64,000 nucleotides of DNA from an uncultured Nitrospirota bacterium (GCA_913051775.1 CAJXCL010000004.1:1-64000); one strand, 5' to 3'. Shown: positions 27,135 to 35,966, counted from the first letter of the stretch. A program made the numbers and translations. Notes: generated from the letters alone by a model not told the origin.

Positions 27135-27229
27135 GTTTTCAATTAACAATTAGTATTTATCAATTAACAATTTTCAAAGAGAAGCTTAAAGCATCCCGAT
27201 GACGGATTACTAATGACCAATGACTAAAT
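27135..27229. repeat. CAATTAACAATT-type repeat between nuoJ and nuoK
   Basis: CAATTAACAATTAGTATTTA then CAATTAACAATTTTC, and CTAATGACCAATGACTAA near the nuoJ stop. Similar strings occur at 32928-32964. Confidence 0.4.
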
Positions 27230-27736
27230 TTAATCAATTTTAGTCTTTGCAAGCATTACTGCCCCGATAATAGCAACCAGGAGTAAAATAGAAGCTATTT
27301 CAAAAGGGAGTAGATAATCTGTAAACAAAATTTTTCCAACCAGGGCAGTGGTGCCGAAATCTTCTCCGATCTGCGTTCCTTGATTCAGTCCACTGGCTTT
27401 TAATGTACTGAATAGTTTTATGAAGGCACCGACTGCCAATAAAAATCCTAAAAAGCTCAATAAAACATTTTTGTCTCTTGATTTCCAAATAGGTTCATTC
27501 CCGCGCAGGTTCAGCAACATAATGATAAACATGAACAGCACCATAATAGCGCCTGCATAAACCAGAATCTGAATGGCCGCGATAAAATGTGCGTTCAGTA
27601 AAACGAAAAGTCCTGCCAGACAGAACATGACCAGGATCATGTTTAAGACAGCGGCAACCGGGTTCCAGCTTATAATCATTAAAAAGGCCGCTAGTACAGC
27701 CACGCCGCCAAATATAAAAAAAATTAATAATTCCAT
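27230..27736 (-). CDS. nuoJ: NADH-quinone oxidoreductase subunit J
   Basis: NuoJ is a five-helix membrane subunit next to NuoK and NuoA in complex I; its third helix undergoes a pi-bulge transition coupled to pumping. The 168-residue protein contains the signature helix QILVYAGAIMVLFMFIIMLLNL near residues 56-77 and the C-terminal LPFEIASILLLVAIIGAVMLAK. Its start overlaps the end of nuoI by 13 bases, showing coupling. Length and motifs are typical. Confidence 0.95.
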   Translation of the reverse strand: MELLIFFIFGGVAVLAAFLMIISWNPVAAVLNMILVMFCLAGLFVLLNAHFIAAIQILVYAGAIMVLFMFIIMLLNLRGNEPIWKSRDKNVLLSFLGFLLAVGAFIKLFSTLKASGLNQGTQIGEDFGTTALVGKILFTDYLLPFEIASILLLVAIIGAVMLAKTKID

Positions 27737-28278
27737 TTGCCGTAAATCTCTTTTATGTAATTGAGTCGTTTTTGTAATTTATTTTTTGATATAAGTAACT
27801 GGTCTTTTTTATAAAACATCTTGTTTCTATCCAGGTCAGCTATTTCACATTCATCGCTCATCACAATGGCTTCTTTCGGGCAGACTTCCTCACAGAACCC
27901 GCAGAAAATGCAGCGAGCCATGTTAATACTGAAAGATTTCGGATACCTTTCCTTTTCCAGTTCTGTTTCATCAGGTTGAATTTCTATACATTTAGCCGGA
28001 CAAACAATTTCGCATAATCCACAAGCCACGCACCGTTCTGTACCATTTTCATCAACCACTAGAACAGGACGGCCCCTGTAAGCGGGAGGAAATTCTACTT
28101 TTTCATCCGGATAATAGAGCGTGAATATTTTTCTTTTTTTATCTTTATTTAATAGTGCTGGAATAAAACCAATCAAATTTCTGAAGAAATGATTGGAAGT
28201 TACAGATATTCCCCGGAAGATTTCCGGCAGATAAATCCTTTCCCACCAGGTCATTGTGATGTTACGATTTACTATCAT
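27724..28278 (-). CDS. nuoI: NADH-quinone oxidoreductase subunit I
   Basis: NuoI carries the two [4Fe-4S] clusters N6a and N6b that pass electrons towards N2 in complex I. Both eight-cysteine motifs are seen: CVACGLCEIVCPAKCIEI and CIFCGFCEEVCPKEAIVM. The 184-residue protein has an N-terminal amphipathic helix region that packs on the membrane arm. An internal ATG at residue 9 (MTWWERIYLPEIF) is an equally good start. It lies 6 bases after nuoH and overlaps nuoJ. Confidence 0.96.
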   Translation of the reverse strand: MIVNRNITMTWWERIYLPEIFRGISVTSNHFFRNLIGFIPALLNKDKKRKIFTLYYPDEKVEFPPAYRGRPVLVVDENGTERCVACGLCEIVCPAKCIEIQPDETELEKERYPKSFSINMARCIFCGFCEEVCPKEAIVMSDECEIADLDRNKMFYKKDQLLISKNKLQKRLNYIKEIYGKWNY

Positions 28279-28284
28279 AATAAG

Positions 28285-29358
28285 TTACTGCAAAATTAAA
28301 ATTACAATTCCCGTTACTAAAATATTTGCCAGAGACAATGGTAAAAGAATTTTCCAGCCTAATTTCATGATCTGATCATACCTAAATCTCGGCAATGTCC
28401 AGCGAATTGTCATCTGAAACCATATGAAAAAGATTACCTTGACCCAGAAGACAGATATATGGATCAACATAAGAATTATATTAGCCAATGTTTCATTTAA
28501 AAATGAGAGCATGGATAAGATCAATGCGGAGGAAATAAAAGGGATATGCCATGCGCCAAAGAAGAGGGTCGTTACCATCGCGGAAATAGTAACAATTTCC
28601 AGAAACTCTGCCATATAAAACATCCCGAATTTCAATCCGCTGTATTCCAGAAAATATCCGGCAATGATTTCAGATTCGCCTTCCGCAACATCAAATGGCG
28701 CCCGTTTATTTTCTGCAATAGCGCAGGCTAAAAACATAAAAAATCCAAGTGGCTGCAAAAAAATTCCCCAGCGAAAAAAACTTTCCTGAGCAGCGCCAAT
28801 TTGAGTTAGCTGTAAAGAACCGTAAACCATGAAGACACCTACCAAGGTAAAACCCATCGCGACTTCATATGAAATCATCTGAGCGCTCGCCCTTAGAGAG
28901 CCGAGCAAAGACCAGTTGTTGTTGGAAGACCAGCCGGCAATAACAGTGCCGTACGTTGCAAGAGAAGATATTGCAAAAATAAAGATGAGCCCCACATCAA
29001 GGTCTGCAATGACGAGCTTGATATGTTTTCCGCCAATAACGTATTCCCCTCCAAAAGGAATCACAGCGAAGGTAAGCAATGCTGGTACAACACATATAAT
29101 CGGGCTCAGCGTATGCATTATCTTATTAGCGCCCTCCGGAATAAAATCTTCTTTCGCAAGCATCTTAATGGCATCCGCAATTGGATGAAACAGACCTATC
29201 ATGGAAAAGCCAAGGATATCCGCTCTATTAGCTCCTATCCTGTCCTGCATTAGAGCGCTTTGTTTTCTCTCTACCCAGGTCAATAGTGGAGCAAAGACGC
29301 CCATATTGAGCCCAAAGATAAAAAGCACTTTAGCAGTAGTGATTAAAAAATCTTCCAT
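28285..29358 (-). CDS. nuoH: NADH-quinone oxidoreductase subunit H
   Basis: NuoH is the eight-helix subunit that forms the quinone chamber and the first proton channel of complex I. The 357-residue protein shows WVERKQSALMQDRIGANRA near 29-47, GLFHPIADAIKMLAKEDFIPE, the acidic quinone-site loop APFDVAEGESEIIAGYFLEYSG, and the C-terminal FIWFQMTIRWTLPRFRYDQ. All are conserved family blocks. It is separated from nuoG by 37 bases. Confidence 0.97.
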   Translation of the reverse strand: MEDFLITTAKVLFIFGLNMGVFAPLLTWVERKQSALMQDRIGANRADILGFSMIGLFHPIADAIKMLAKEDFIPEGANKIMHTLSPIICVVPALLTFAVIPFGGEYVIGGKHIKLVIADLDVGLIFIFAISSLATYGTVIAGWSSNNNWSLLGSLRASAQMISYEVAMGFTLVGVFMVYGSLQLTQIGAAQESFFRWGIFLQPLGFFMFLACAIAENKRAPFDVAEGESEIIAGYFLEYSGLKFGMFYMAEFLEIVTISAMVTTLFFGAWHIPFISSALILSMLSFLNETLANIILMLIHISVFWVKVIFFIWFQMTIRWTLPRFRYDQIMKLGWKILLPLSLANILVTGIVILILQ

Positions 29359-29395
29359 AAAAATTTATCTGCCTAAATCTGCGAAAGTCTAAGTC

Positions 29396-30955
29396 CTAAT
29401 TATTAATTTTTATTCCAGTTTCTCCCAGTTTTTCGTAACATATGTTTTTAAAACTCTTAACATTTTTTGAGATTTCATCCATGACCTTGTCCGGTTCTAT
29501 AGTCTCAAAAGGTCTCCCCATTGCTTTAGCTACTCCGCTCAAAATTTCCAGATCCGGCTTAGCCTTGGCAGGGCAGGGGACAGCCCTGTTAGTTTTCTGT
29601 ACGAAGCCGTTTATATTTGTAAATGTGCCTTCTTTTTCAGCAAAAGTTGCGGAGGGAAGCACCACATTAGCTATGGAGCTCAAGTCGGAGTTATGGGTGT
29701 CCTGCACTACCAGAAAATCGAGTTTGGACAGGGTTTGCAGGACATCCTGTTTGGTATTAGAATTGTCTATAATATCATTGCCGATAATATATAGCGCTTT
29801 TAAATTCCCTTTGATGATTTTTTTAACTGATGATGTGTCGTTTGTTTTCACACCGAATTCTCTCGCTCCTTGCGGGTTCGCAGCTTTTTCTTTTTTGATA
29901 AGAAGATCATCTGCTTCCCATGAAGGAACAATACACTCTATATCATTCTTAATATTAAAAACGTTTTTTATTAATTTGTTGAAAAGATAGCATTCCTCAT
30001 TGGTAGCATGGGGTGAACCAATAGCACCAATTTCGTTATTTTTTATCTTTTGTATTCCCTTTGCTATTGTGTCAAACGCTTCATTCCATGAGACTTCTTC
30101 AAGTTTGTTTCCTTTTTTAACCAGCGGTACGGTTAACCGGTTGCTTGTTTCTATCTGTTTATGAGTAATCCGTCCATTATCACACATCCAGACTTTGTTG
30201 ACATCCATATTCTTTCTTGGAAGAAGGCGATAAACTTTACCGCGGCGGTGACAGATTCGGATGCTGCAATTATTTGAACATCCCGGGCAGACTGCTTTTG
30301 TTTCTTCCAAAAACCATACCCTGACCTGAAACCGAAAGTCAGCATTTGTCAATGCTCCAACGGGACATATATCAACAGTATTAAGAGAGTACTTATTGTC
30401 CAGAGATATTCCGGGATAAGTATTTATAATTGATTTATCACCCCGGGAAAACACGGCTAACTCACCGGTTTTGCTCACTTCTCTACAAAATCTTACGCAG
30501 CGACGGCAGAGGATGCAACGCTCTTCATCAAAAACAACACGGGGTCCTATTTTAAACCTTTTTCGTCCAGGCCTTTTTTCTTCTCGAAACCGGCTATGTG
30601 TAATTCCATGCTCAAACGTGTATTGCTGGAGCTTGCATTCACCTGCCTGGTCGCAAATGGGGCAATCGAGAGGGTGGTTTATCAACTGAAATTCCATTAC
30701 TCCTTTTCTGGCTTTTAAAACCTTTTCCGTATTAGTGCGCACTACCATTCCTTCAGTAACCGGAGTATTGCACGCAATGGTGAGTTTAGGTATTTTTTCC
30801 ACTTCTACTAGGCACATTCTGCAACAGCCGTCAATAGAAAGATGAGGATGATAGCAGAAGTGCGGGATTCTCACTCCATTAGCAACTGCAGCCTGTAATA
30901 TGGTTTTACCAGCTTCAGTTTTAACTTCTTTTCCGTTTATTGTAAAAGTCGGCAT
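29396..30955 (-). CDS. nuoG: NADH-quinone oxidoreductase subunit G (short form)
   Basis: NuoG carries the N1b, N4, N5 and N7 iron-sulfur clusters in the peripheral arm. Ligands are all visible: N1b C34, C45, C48, C62; N5 H94, C98, C101, C107; N4 C147, C150, C153 plus the DICPVGAL cysteine at 197 (C157 is the partner of the second motif); N7 C223, C226, C230, C258. The C-terminal molybdopterin-oxidoreductase-like domain is cut down: the protein has 519 residues, against roughly 780-910 in many bacteria, while still ending with the dihydro-type segment VLPSATFAEKEGTFTNINGFVQ. Its start codon shares one base with the nuoF stop. Confidence 0.95.
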   Translation of the reverse strand: MPTFTINGKEVKTEAGKTILQAAVANGVRIPHFCYHPHLSIDGCCRMCLVEVEKIPKLTIACNTPVTEGMVVRTNTEKVLKARKGVMEFQLINHPLDCPICDQAGECKLQQYTFEHGITHSRFREEKRPGRKRFKIGPRVVFDEERCILCRRCVRFCREVSKTGELAVFSRGDKSIINTYPGISLDNKYSLNTVDICPVGALTNADFRFQVRVWFLEETKAVCPGCSNNCSIRICHRRGKVYRLLPRKNMDVNKVWMCDNGRITHKQIETSNRLTVPLVKKGNKLEEVSWNEAFDTIAKGIQKIKNNEIGAIGSPHATNEECYLFNKLIKNVFNIKNDIECIVPSWEADDLLIKKEKAANPQGAREFGVKTNDTSSVKKIIKGNLKALYIIGNDIIDNSNTKQDVLQTLSKLDFLVVQDTHNSDLSSIANVVLPSATFAEKEGTFTNINGFVQKTNRAVPCPAKAKPDLEILSGVAKAMGRPFETIEPDKVMDEISKNVKSFKNICYEKLGETGIKINN

Positions 30956-32232
30956 TATATTTCAAAACTTTCAGGGCAAGTACATTTACCCGATTTAATA
31001 TGATCTTCGAATTCGCCTCTGAAATGTTTAATTAATCCCTGTATTGGCCATGCTGCCGCGTCTGAAAGAGCGCAAATTGTATTGGCTTCCATGTTTCCCG
31101 CGACATCTAGCAAAAGATCGATGTCTTCCTTTTTTCCGCGGCCATTTTCTATCCCCAGTAATATCTGGTGTATCCAGGATGTTCCCTCTCTGCAGTTTGT
31201 GCATTGCCCGCAACTTTCATGACGGTAAAAATGAGACAGGACAATTCCTACTCTGACCATGCATGAAGTGTTATCCATTACAATAACAGCCCCTGTTCCA
31301 AGAGAACTGCCCGCCTGCATTAAGGAGTCGTGGTCCATTTTTACGTCTACCATGCCGGCGGGTAAAACTTTTGTTGAAGAACCTCCCGGTATAACGGCCT
31401 TTAACTTATTATCGTTACGAATTCCACCGGCTATTTTAAATATTAAATCTTTAAGGTTGTAACCCATTGGGAGCTCATAAGTACCCGGTTTTTTTATATG
31501 GCCGCTAATACCGAAAATTGTATTGCCAGCGCTTTTCTCGGTTCCTATTTTTTTAAACCAGTCTGCGCCGTTATTTATGATATGAGGGACATGACAAAAG
31601 GTCTCAACGTTATTGATAGTTGTGGGGTTTCCCCAAAGTCCATAACCGGCAGGGAAAGGAGGTTTTTTTCTTGGCTGTCCTTTTTTCCCTTCTACCGATT
31701 CCATCAAGCCGGTTTCCTCGCCGCAGATATAAGCTCCAGCTCCACGATGGACATAGATGTCGCAATTAAAACCAGAGTCAAAAATATTTTTCCCCAGATA
31801 ATTTTCTTTGTAGGCCTCGTCAACTGCTTTTTGTAATATTTCAGCCTGCATGGTGTATTCGCCGCGAATATATATATAACAAGCCTTAATTCCCATAGCA
31901 TAAGATCCAATAATAAGGCCTTCTATCAACTGATGCGGCTCGTTCTCAATAATTTGTCTGTCTTTAAAAGTTCCCGGTTCAGATTCGTCGCAATTACAGC
32001 CTATATATTTCGGTTTCTCATTTCCTTTAGGCATAAATGTCCATTTTAAGCCTGTTGGAAAGCCAGCTCCTCCTCTACCCCGGAGTCCCGATTTTTTGAT
32101 TTCTTCGGTGACTTCTTCAGGTTTCATTTTTTTGAGAGCTTTTTTAGATGCCTTGTATCCACCATTTTTTAAATAGACTTTTAAGGTTTTAGAGCCACGC
32201 GTCTTAAAGTTTTTTGTTAAATAAAGTTCCAT
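30955..32232 (-). CDS. nuoF: NADH-quinone oxidoreductase subunit F
   Basis: NuoF binds NADH, FMN and the N3 [4Fe-4S] cluster and is the electron entry point of complex I. The 425-residue protein has the FMN/NADH glycine-rich loop GLRGRGGAGFPTGLKW near 50-65, CNCDESEPGTFKDR, the FMN block AGAYICGEETGLMESVEGKKG, and the N3 ligands ESCGQCTNCREGT (C-x2-C-x2-C) with the fourth cysteine in NTICALSDAAAWP. It overlaps nuoG by one base and lies 86 bases after nuoE. Contrast with the divergent paralogue at 36693. Confidence 0.97.
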   Translation of the reverse strand: MELYLTKNFKTRGSKTLKVYLKNGGYKASKKALKKMKPEEVTEEIKKSGLRGRGGAGFPTGLKWTFMPKGNEKPKYIGCNCDESEPGTFKDRQIIENEPHQLIEGLIIGSYAMGIKACYIYIRGEYTMQAEILQKAVDEAYKENYLGKNIFDSGFNCDIYVHRGAGAYICGEETGLMESVEGKKGQPRKKPPFPAGYGLWGNPTTINNVETFCHVPHIINNGADWFKKIGTEKSAGNTIFGISGHIKKPGTYELPMGYNLKDLIFKIAGGIRNDNKLKAVIPGGSSTKVLPAGMVDVKMDHDSLMQAGSSLGTGAVIVMDNTSCMVRVGIVLSHFYRHESCGQCTNCREGTSWIHQILLGIENGRGKKEDIDLLLDVAGNMEANTICALSDAAAWPIQGLIKHFRGEFEDHIKSGKCTCPESFEI

Positions 32233-32318
32233 AACTTAGTCGTTGGTTATTAGTAGTTAGTTTTTAGCTGTCACTTATAATCATCAATATCCATTAACTA
32301 AAACCTGTTCACTTAAAA

Positions 32319-32783
32319 TTACTTCAAGCTTTCCAAGATAGTATCAATTTTTTGTTTCGTTAAATTTTCATGAAACTCATCATTCACTTGCATCATAGGA
32401 GCTGTTCCACAACTTCCAAGGCACTCTACGGTAGATAATGTAAATTTATTATCCTTAGTTGTTTCTCCTGTTTTAATTCCCAGTTTGTCTTGCAGATGGT
32501 TCAGCATATGTCTGCTATTCAGAAGAGAACATGAAAGGTTAGTGCAAACCTGTAGGTGATACCTTCCCACAGGATTCATGTTAAACATGGTATAAAAAGA
32601 GACCACTTCCATTACTTCAATCGGTTTGATTTCTATAATTGATGCGATTTCTTCCATTGTTTCTTTGGAAATCCAACCCTGTTCTTTTTGGGCGATATGA
32701 AGAGCCGGGAGAAGAGCAGCCTTCTTCTCAGGGAATTTTGATATCTCTTTAGAAATTTCTTTTTTAGCGTTCTCTGAAAGCAT
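32319..32783 (-). CDS. nuoE: NADH-quinone oxidoreductase subunit E
   Basis: NuoE holds the [2Fe-2S] cluster N1a beside NuoF. The 154-residue protein shows the four ligands as VCTNLSCS (C-x4-C) and VECLGSCGTAPMM (C-x3-C), after the usual helical N-terminus with LPALHIAQKEQGWI and VVSFYTMFNMNPVGRYHLQVC. It is followed by nuoF after 86 bases and preceded by a 212-base repeat-bearing gap after nuoD. Confidence 0.96.
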   Translation of the reverse strand: MLSENAKKEISKEISKFPEKKAALLPALHIAQKEQGWISKETMEEIASIIEIKPIEVMEVVSFYTMFNMNPVGRYHLQVCTNLSCSLLNSRHMLNHLQDKLGIKTGETTKDNKFTLSTVECLGSCGTAPMMQVNDEFHENLTKQKIDTILESLK

Positions 32784-32995
32784 TTTAATAGTTGTTAGTT
32801 TTTTTAGTCATTTGTTTCCTATGCACTGTATTTTGTCATCTCATCACTGCTTTTTACTCACTCCGCTCCTAGCGCGATTGCCCTGTTTCCGCAAGCTCAG
32901 GGCAAGCTTTCACGAGGGGATTTCATGGCGAATTGTTCATTGATAAATGATAATTGTTAATTGTCTTCAGTCCTCTGCCATCCGTCCCATGGTTC
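32784..32995. repeat. Repeat-bearing gap between nuoD and nuoE
   Basis: Holds GCAAGCTCAGGGCAAGCTTTC, TTCATTGATAAATGATAATTG and GTTAATTGTC segments of the kinds found in other gaps. No gene and no clear terminator. Confidence 0.4.
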
Positions 32996-34186
32996 TTACC
33001 TGTCACATTCTCCACCGATCAGGTTAATTTGATCAAAAGTAGGGATAATATCAGCCAGTAATGATCCAATGCACAACCTCGGCATTGCCTGGGTTATTGC
33101 AAAACAGGGTGGTCGGACACGGCACTTTACAGGTTTGCCGCTACCGTTACTTACCAGGTAAAACCCTACTTCTCCGTTACCTCCTTCTACAGGGAAATAG
33201 ACTTCTCCTTTGGGAGGTTTTATCCCTTCAGTCACTACAATGAAGTGATCAATCAGCGCTTCCATTTTTGTATAAACATGGTCTTTTGCAGGCAACCGGA
33301 CTATCGGATCATCTATATTTACAGGCCCTTTCGGCATTTTGTCCAAGCATTGTTCCACTATTCTCATGCTCTGGTTGAGTTCTTCCATCCTCACAAGATA
33401 ACGATCAAAATTATCCCCTGTGCTTCCAGTAGGGATTTCAAAATCAATTTGGTCGTAAATTAGGTAGGGGTGTGCCTTTCGAACATCATATTCCACACCG
33501 CATGCTCTTAAGCAGGGACCGGTAAAACCATAAGCAATAGCTTCGTCGGATGTGATGCCTCCGACATCTCTCATTCTGTCAAGAAAAATTCTATTTTTTG
33601 TCAGCAGTTTATCAACATCGTTATAAAGGTCGCGACATTTAATAAACGCGGATTTAACATCTTCTTTGAAATTAGGGGGCAAATCATTTTTTACCCCGCC
33701 GATTCTGATATAGTTTGAGGTCAACCTTGCGCCGCAGACTTTTTCCAGTAAATCCCATAGTAATTCACGTGCCTCAACAAAATAAAGGAATGCTGAGAAT
33801 CCGCCTAATTCAAGAGCTCCGGCGCCTATATTGGTGTAATGGTCTGTCATACGCGCGAGCTCTGAAGTAATGACTCGAATATATTTGCATCGATCGGGTA
33901 TTTTGACGTCCAGCATTTTTTCTACTGCGAGAGCGTAGCCCACGTTATTTAAAATAGCTGAATTGTAATTCAGCCGATCGGTATAGGGAAAAGCCTGGCT
34001 CCAGGTTCCGTTTTCACACTGCTTCTCAAAACCGCGATGCAGATACCCGATTTCTACATCCATGTTTACAATAGTTTCACCGTCTAATGTAACAAGAAAC
34101 TCCACTGTGCCGTGAGTGGCTGGATGAGACGGTCCCATATTTAGAACCATGTGTTCGGAATGCAGGTTTTCTGTTAAATCAGTCAT
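32996..34186 (-). CDS. nuoD: NADH-quinone oxidoreductase subunit D
   Basis: NuoD (49-kDa homologue) lines the quinone-binding site near cluster N2. The 396-residue protein starts with the family block HMVLNMGPSHPATHGTVEF containing the catalytically important His, then YLHRGFEKQCEN, PYTDRLNYNSAI, ELARMTDHYTNIG and the C-terminal RPPCFAITQAMPRLCIGSLLADIIPTFDQINLIGGECDR ending exactly at GECDR as in the family. It is separate from NuoC (no NuoCD fusion) and 43 bases after it. Confidence 0.97.
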   Translation of the reverse strand: MTDLTENLHSEHMVLNMGPSHPATHGTVEFLVTLDGETIVNMDVEIGYLHRGFEKQCENGTWSQAFPYTDRLNYNSAILNNVGYALAVEKMLDVKIPDRCKYIRVITSELARMTDHYTNIGAGALELGGFSAFLYFVEARELLWDLLEKVCGARLTSNYIRIGGVKNDLPPNFKEDVKSAFIKCRDLYNDVDKLLTKNRIFLDRMRDVGGITSDEAIAYGFTGPCLRACGVEYDVRKAHPYLIYDQIDFEIPTGSTGDNFDRYLVRMEELNQSMRIVEQCLDKMPKGPVNIDDPIVRLPAKDHVYTKMEALIDHFIVVTEGIKPPKGEVYFPVEGGNGEVGFYLVSNGSGKPVKCRVRPPCFAITQAMPRLCIGSLLADIIPTFDQINLIGGECDR

Positions 34187-34229
34187 ATAAAGAATTAATT
34201 AGTGACATCAGTGTAATCTGTGGTTTCGT

Positions 34230-34715
34230 TTAGTTCTTCGGTCCTATCAAAGGTTGTCTTTTTGTAATCGGATAATCTTTTCTCAAAGGATATCCCTCAA
34301 ATTCTTCATATAATAAAATTCGCCTTAAATCAGGATGATTATTAAACTTAATTCCATACATGTCATATGCTTCCCGCTCGAACCAGTTAGCGCCAATCCA
34401 TAAAGGAACAATAGAATCAATAGTACAATCTTTTTCTGAAACAGGGGCTTTTACTCTGATACGGTGATTATGATTAAGGGAATAAAAATGATAGACCACT
34501 TCAAATCTTTCGTTATGGCCCTTCTGGTTAAGGTAGTCAACTACCGTCAAATCCATCATAAAATTAAAATCAAGATCGTTTTCTTCTTTTAAAAAACGGC
34601 ATACGTCTAACACAGAGTATTTTTTTATGATAATAGTGTCATCCCCGCGAAAAGAGTGGGAATCTATGATAGCAGCACCAAATTTTTTTTTCAGCTTTTC
34701 AATATTAGAAGACAT
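34230..34715 (-). CDS. nuoC: NADH-quinone oxidoreductase subunit C
   Basis: NuoC (30-kDa homologue) is a structural subunit of the peripheral arm. The 161-residue protein shows FEVVYHFYSLNHNHRIRVKAPV, then GANWFEREAYDMYGIKFNNHPDLRRIL and the terminal EGYPLRKDYPITKRQP, the family signature. It lies between nuoB (142-base gap with a family C repeat) and nuoD. Confidence 0.96.
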   Translation of the reverse strand: MSSNIEKLKKKFGAAIIDSHSFRGDDTIIIKKYSVLDVCRFLKEENDLDFNFMMDLTVVDYLNQKGHNERFEVVYHFYSLNHNHRIRVKAPVSEKDCTIDSIVPLWIGANWFEREAYDMYGIKFNNHPDLRRILLYEEFEGYPLRKDYPITKRQPLIGPKN

Positions 34716-34735
34716 AATTGCTAATTACAAGGTTA

Positions 34736-34844
34736 GCTTCGCCCCGCTAAGCGTGGCTTCGCAGATTCGCCCAAAGGAGAGTTTCTGCGAAGACTTGAAT
34801 TCAGATTGCAAATTGTGAATTGCCTACTGCCAACTGTCAACTGC
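34736..34844. repeat. Family C repeat inside the nuo operon (nuoB-nuoC gap)
   Basis: CTTCGCAGA at 34757-34765 and TCTGCGAAG at 34784-34792 form a perfect 9-bp stem; the element continues GACTTGAATTCAGATTGCAA. Relatives lie at 3282-3345 and 19832-19915. Confidence 0.55.
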
Positions 34845-34857
34845 CTTTCTCCATTTT

Positions 34858-35370
34858 TTAGACTCCAGTTTTAGAAACCGGGGAAGGTCCTTTTGGGTAA
34901 TCGGAAAATTTTTCGCCTTGAACTTTTTTCTGTAATTTAATCAGCCCGTCCAAAACCATTTCCGGGCGGGGAGGGCAACCGGGTATATAAATATCTACCG
35001 GAATAATCGTATCAATTCCCTGTACAGTGGCGTAGTTGTCATAAAACCCTCCGGATACAGTGCACACTCCATACGCCATGACCCATTTCGGTTCTGTCAT
35101 TTGATTATAAACTTTTACCAAAATAGGGGCCTGCTTATGGCTTATAGTGCCAACGACCATCATCAAATCAGCCTGCCTGGGAGAAAACCTCGGTAATGCG
35201 GCGCCAAACCGGTCTATGTCGTAACGAGGCCCTGCAACCGACATAAATTCCATTCCACAGCAGGCAGTAATAAAGGGGTATAAAAAAAATGAATATTTTC
35301 TTCCCCAGTTAACGACATCATTAAGCGATGTCAGGATAATATTGTCTCCTAAACTCTTTTCTATTCCCAT
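34858..35370 (-). CDS. nuoB: NADH-quinone oxidoreductase subunit B
   Basis: NuoB ligates the terminal [4Fe-4S] cluster N2, which reduces quinone. Ligands are seen as the tandem cysteines in TACCGMEFM, the cysteine in YGVCTVSGG and that in IPGCPPRPEMVLDGL. At 170 residues it is a normal length. It overlaps nuoA by 10 bases at its start and is followed by a 142-base repeat-bearing gap before nuoC. Confidence 0.97.
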   Translation of the reverse strand: MGIEKSLGDNIILTSLNDVVNWGRKYSFFLYPFITACCGMEFMSVAGPRYDIDRFGAALPRFSPRQADLMMVVGTISHKQAPILVKVYNQMTEPKWVMAYGVCTVSGGFYDNYATVQGIDTIIPVDIYIPGCPPRPEMVLDGLIKLQKKVQGEKFSDYPKGPSPVSKTGV

Positions 35371-35717
35371 TTCAAAGCTCCTTTTTTCCAGACATATACA
35401 AGACCTATGCCTAAGACAACGATAAACAACAGCATTTCAACAAACCCGAACCACCCCAGTTTTTTAAAAAGAATAGCCCACGGGTAGAGAAATACTGCTT
35501 CAATATCAAAGAGGATAAACAATACTGCTGTAAGATAAAATTTTACAGAAAAGCGCTGGCGGGGTGATACTATAGGTTTTTTCCCGCATTCGAAAGGTTC
35601 CATTTTGTCGGGAAAAGATTTCTTTGGCCCTAATAAAGAGGTTAATGTAAGCATTCCTACCGCAGTACCTGTGGCCAGGACGAGCAGAATTAAAACGCCT
35701 AAGTATTGATTAAGCAT
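35361..35717 (-). CDS. nuoA: NADH-quinone oxidoreductase subunit A
   Basis: NuoA is a three-helix membrane subunit near the quinone chamber. The 118-residue protein shows the conserved loop MEPFECGKKPIVSPRQRFSVKFYLTAVLFILFDIEAVFLYPWA, with the acidic FDIEAVFL helix, and a C-terminal YVWKKGALKW. It is the first gene of the nuo operon, with a promoter about 30 bases upstream and no strong ribosome site. Confidence 0.96.
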   Translation of the reverse strand: MLNQYLGVLILLVLATGTAVGMLTLTSLLGPKKSFPDKMEPFECGKKPIVSPRQRFSVKFYLTAVLFILFDIEAVFLYPWAILFKKLGWFGFVEMLLFIVVLGIGLVYVWKKGALKWE

Positions 35718-35748
35718 GGATTAGAGGCTAAGAATTAAAAGGATTTGC

Positions 35749-35778
35749 ATGATACGATAATACTGTTTTTGTTGTCAA
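35749..35778 (-). promoter_or_regulatory. Sigma70-type promoter of the nuo operon
   Basis: On the minus strand, a perfect TTGACA (35778-35773) is followed 18 bases later by TATCAT (35754-35749). Transcription would start near 35742, leaving a leader of about 25 bases before the nuoA ATG at 35717. It is the best promoter match in the window and the only one seen upstream of the roughly 15.8-kb operon. Confidence 0.7.
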
Positions 35779-35966
35779 GGAGTTATTGTCGCAAATAATA
35801 GAGGGAAAAGACAGGAACATTAGCAATTATCGATGAGCGGGGTGTGTAATGCTAACCGCTGATATATGACTGCTGATAGCCGAACCTCAATCTACTCAAA
35901 AAAGGACTTGCCCCCTTTAAAGGTAGTTATTTTGAAAAAAAGAGTTTTTTTGATTATTTATTTTCT

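Noticed and set aside
29442-29990. Plus-strand open frame (182 codons) inside nuoG
   Set aside because: Antisense to the conserved C-terminal domain of NuoG; low-complexity Ser/Leu/Phe composition; no ribosome site.
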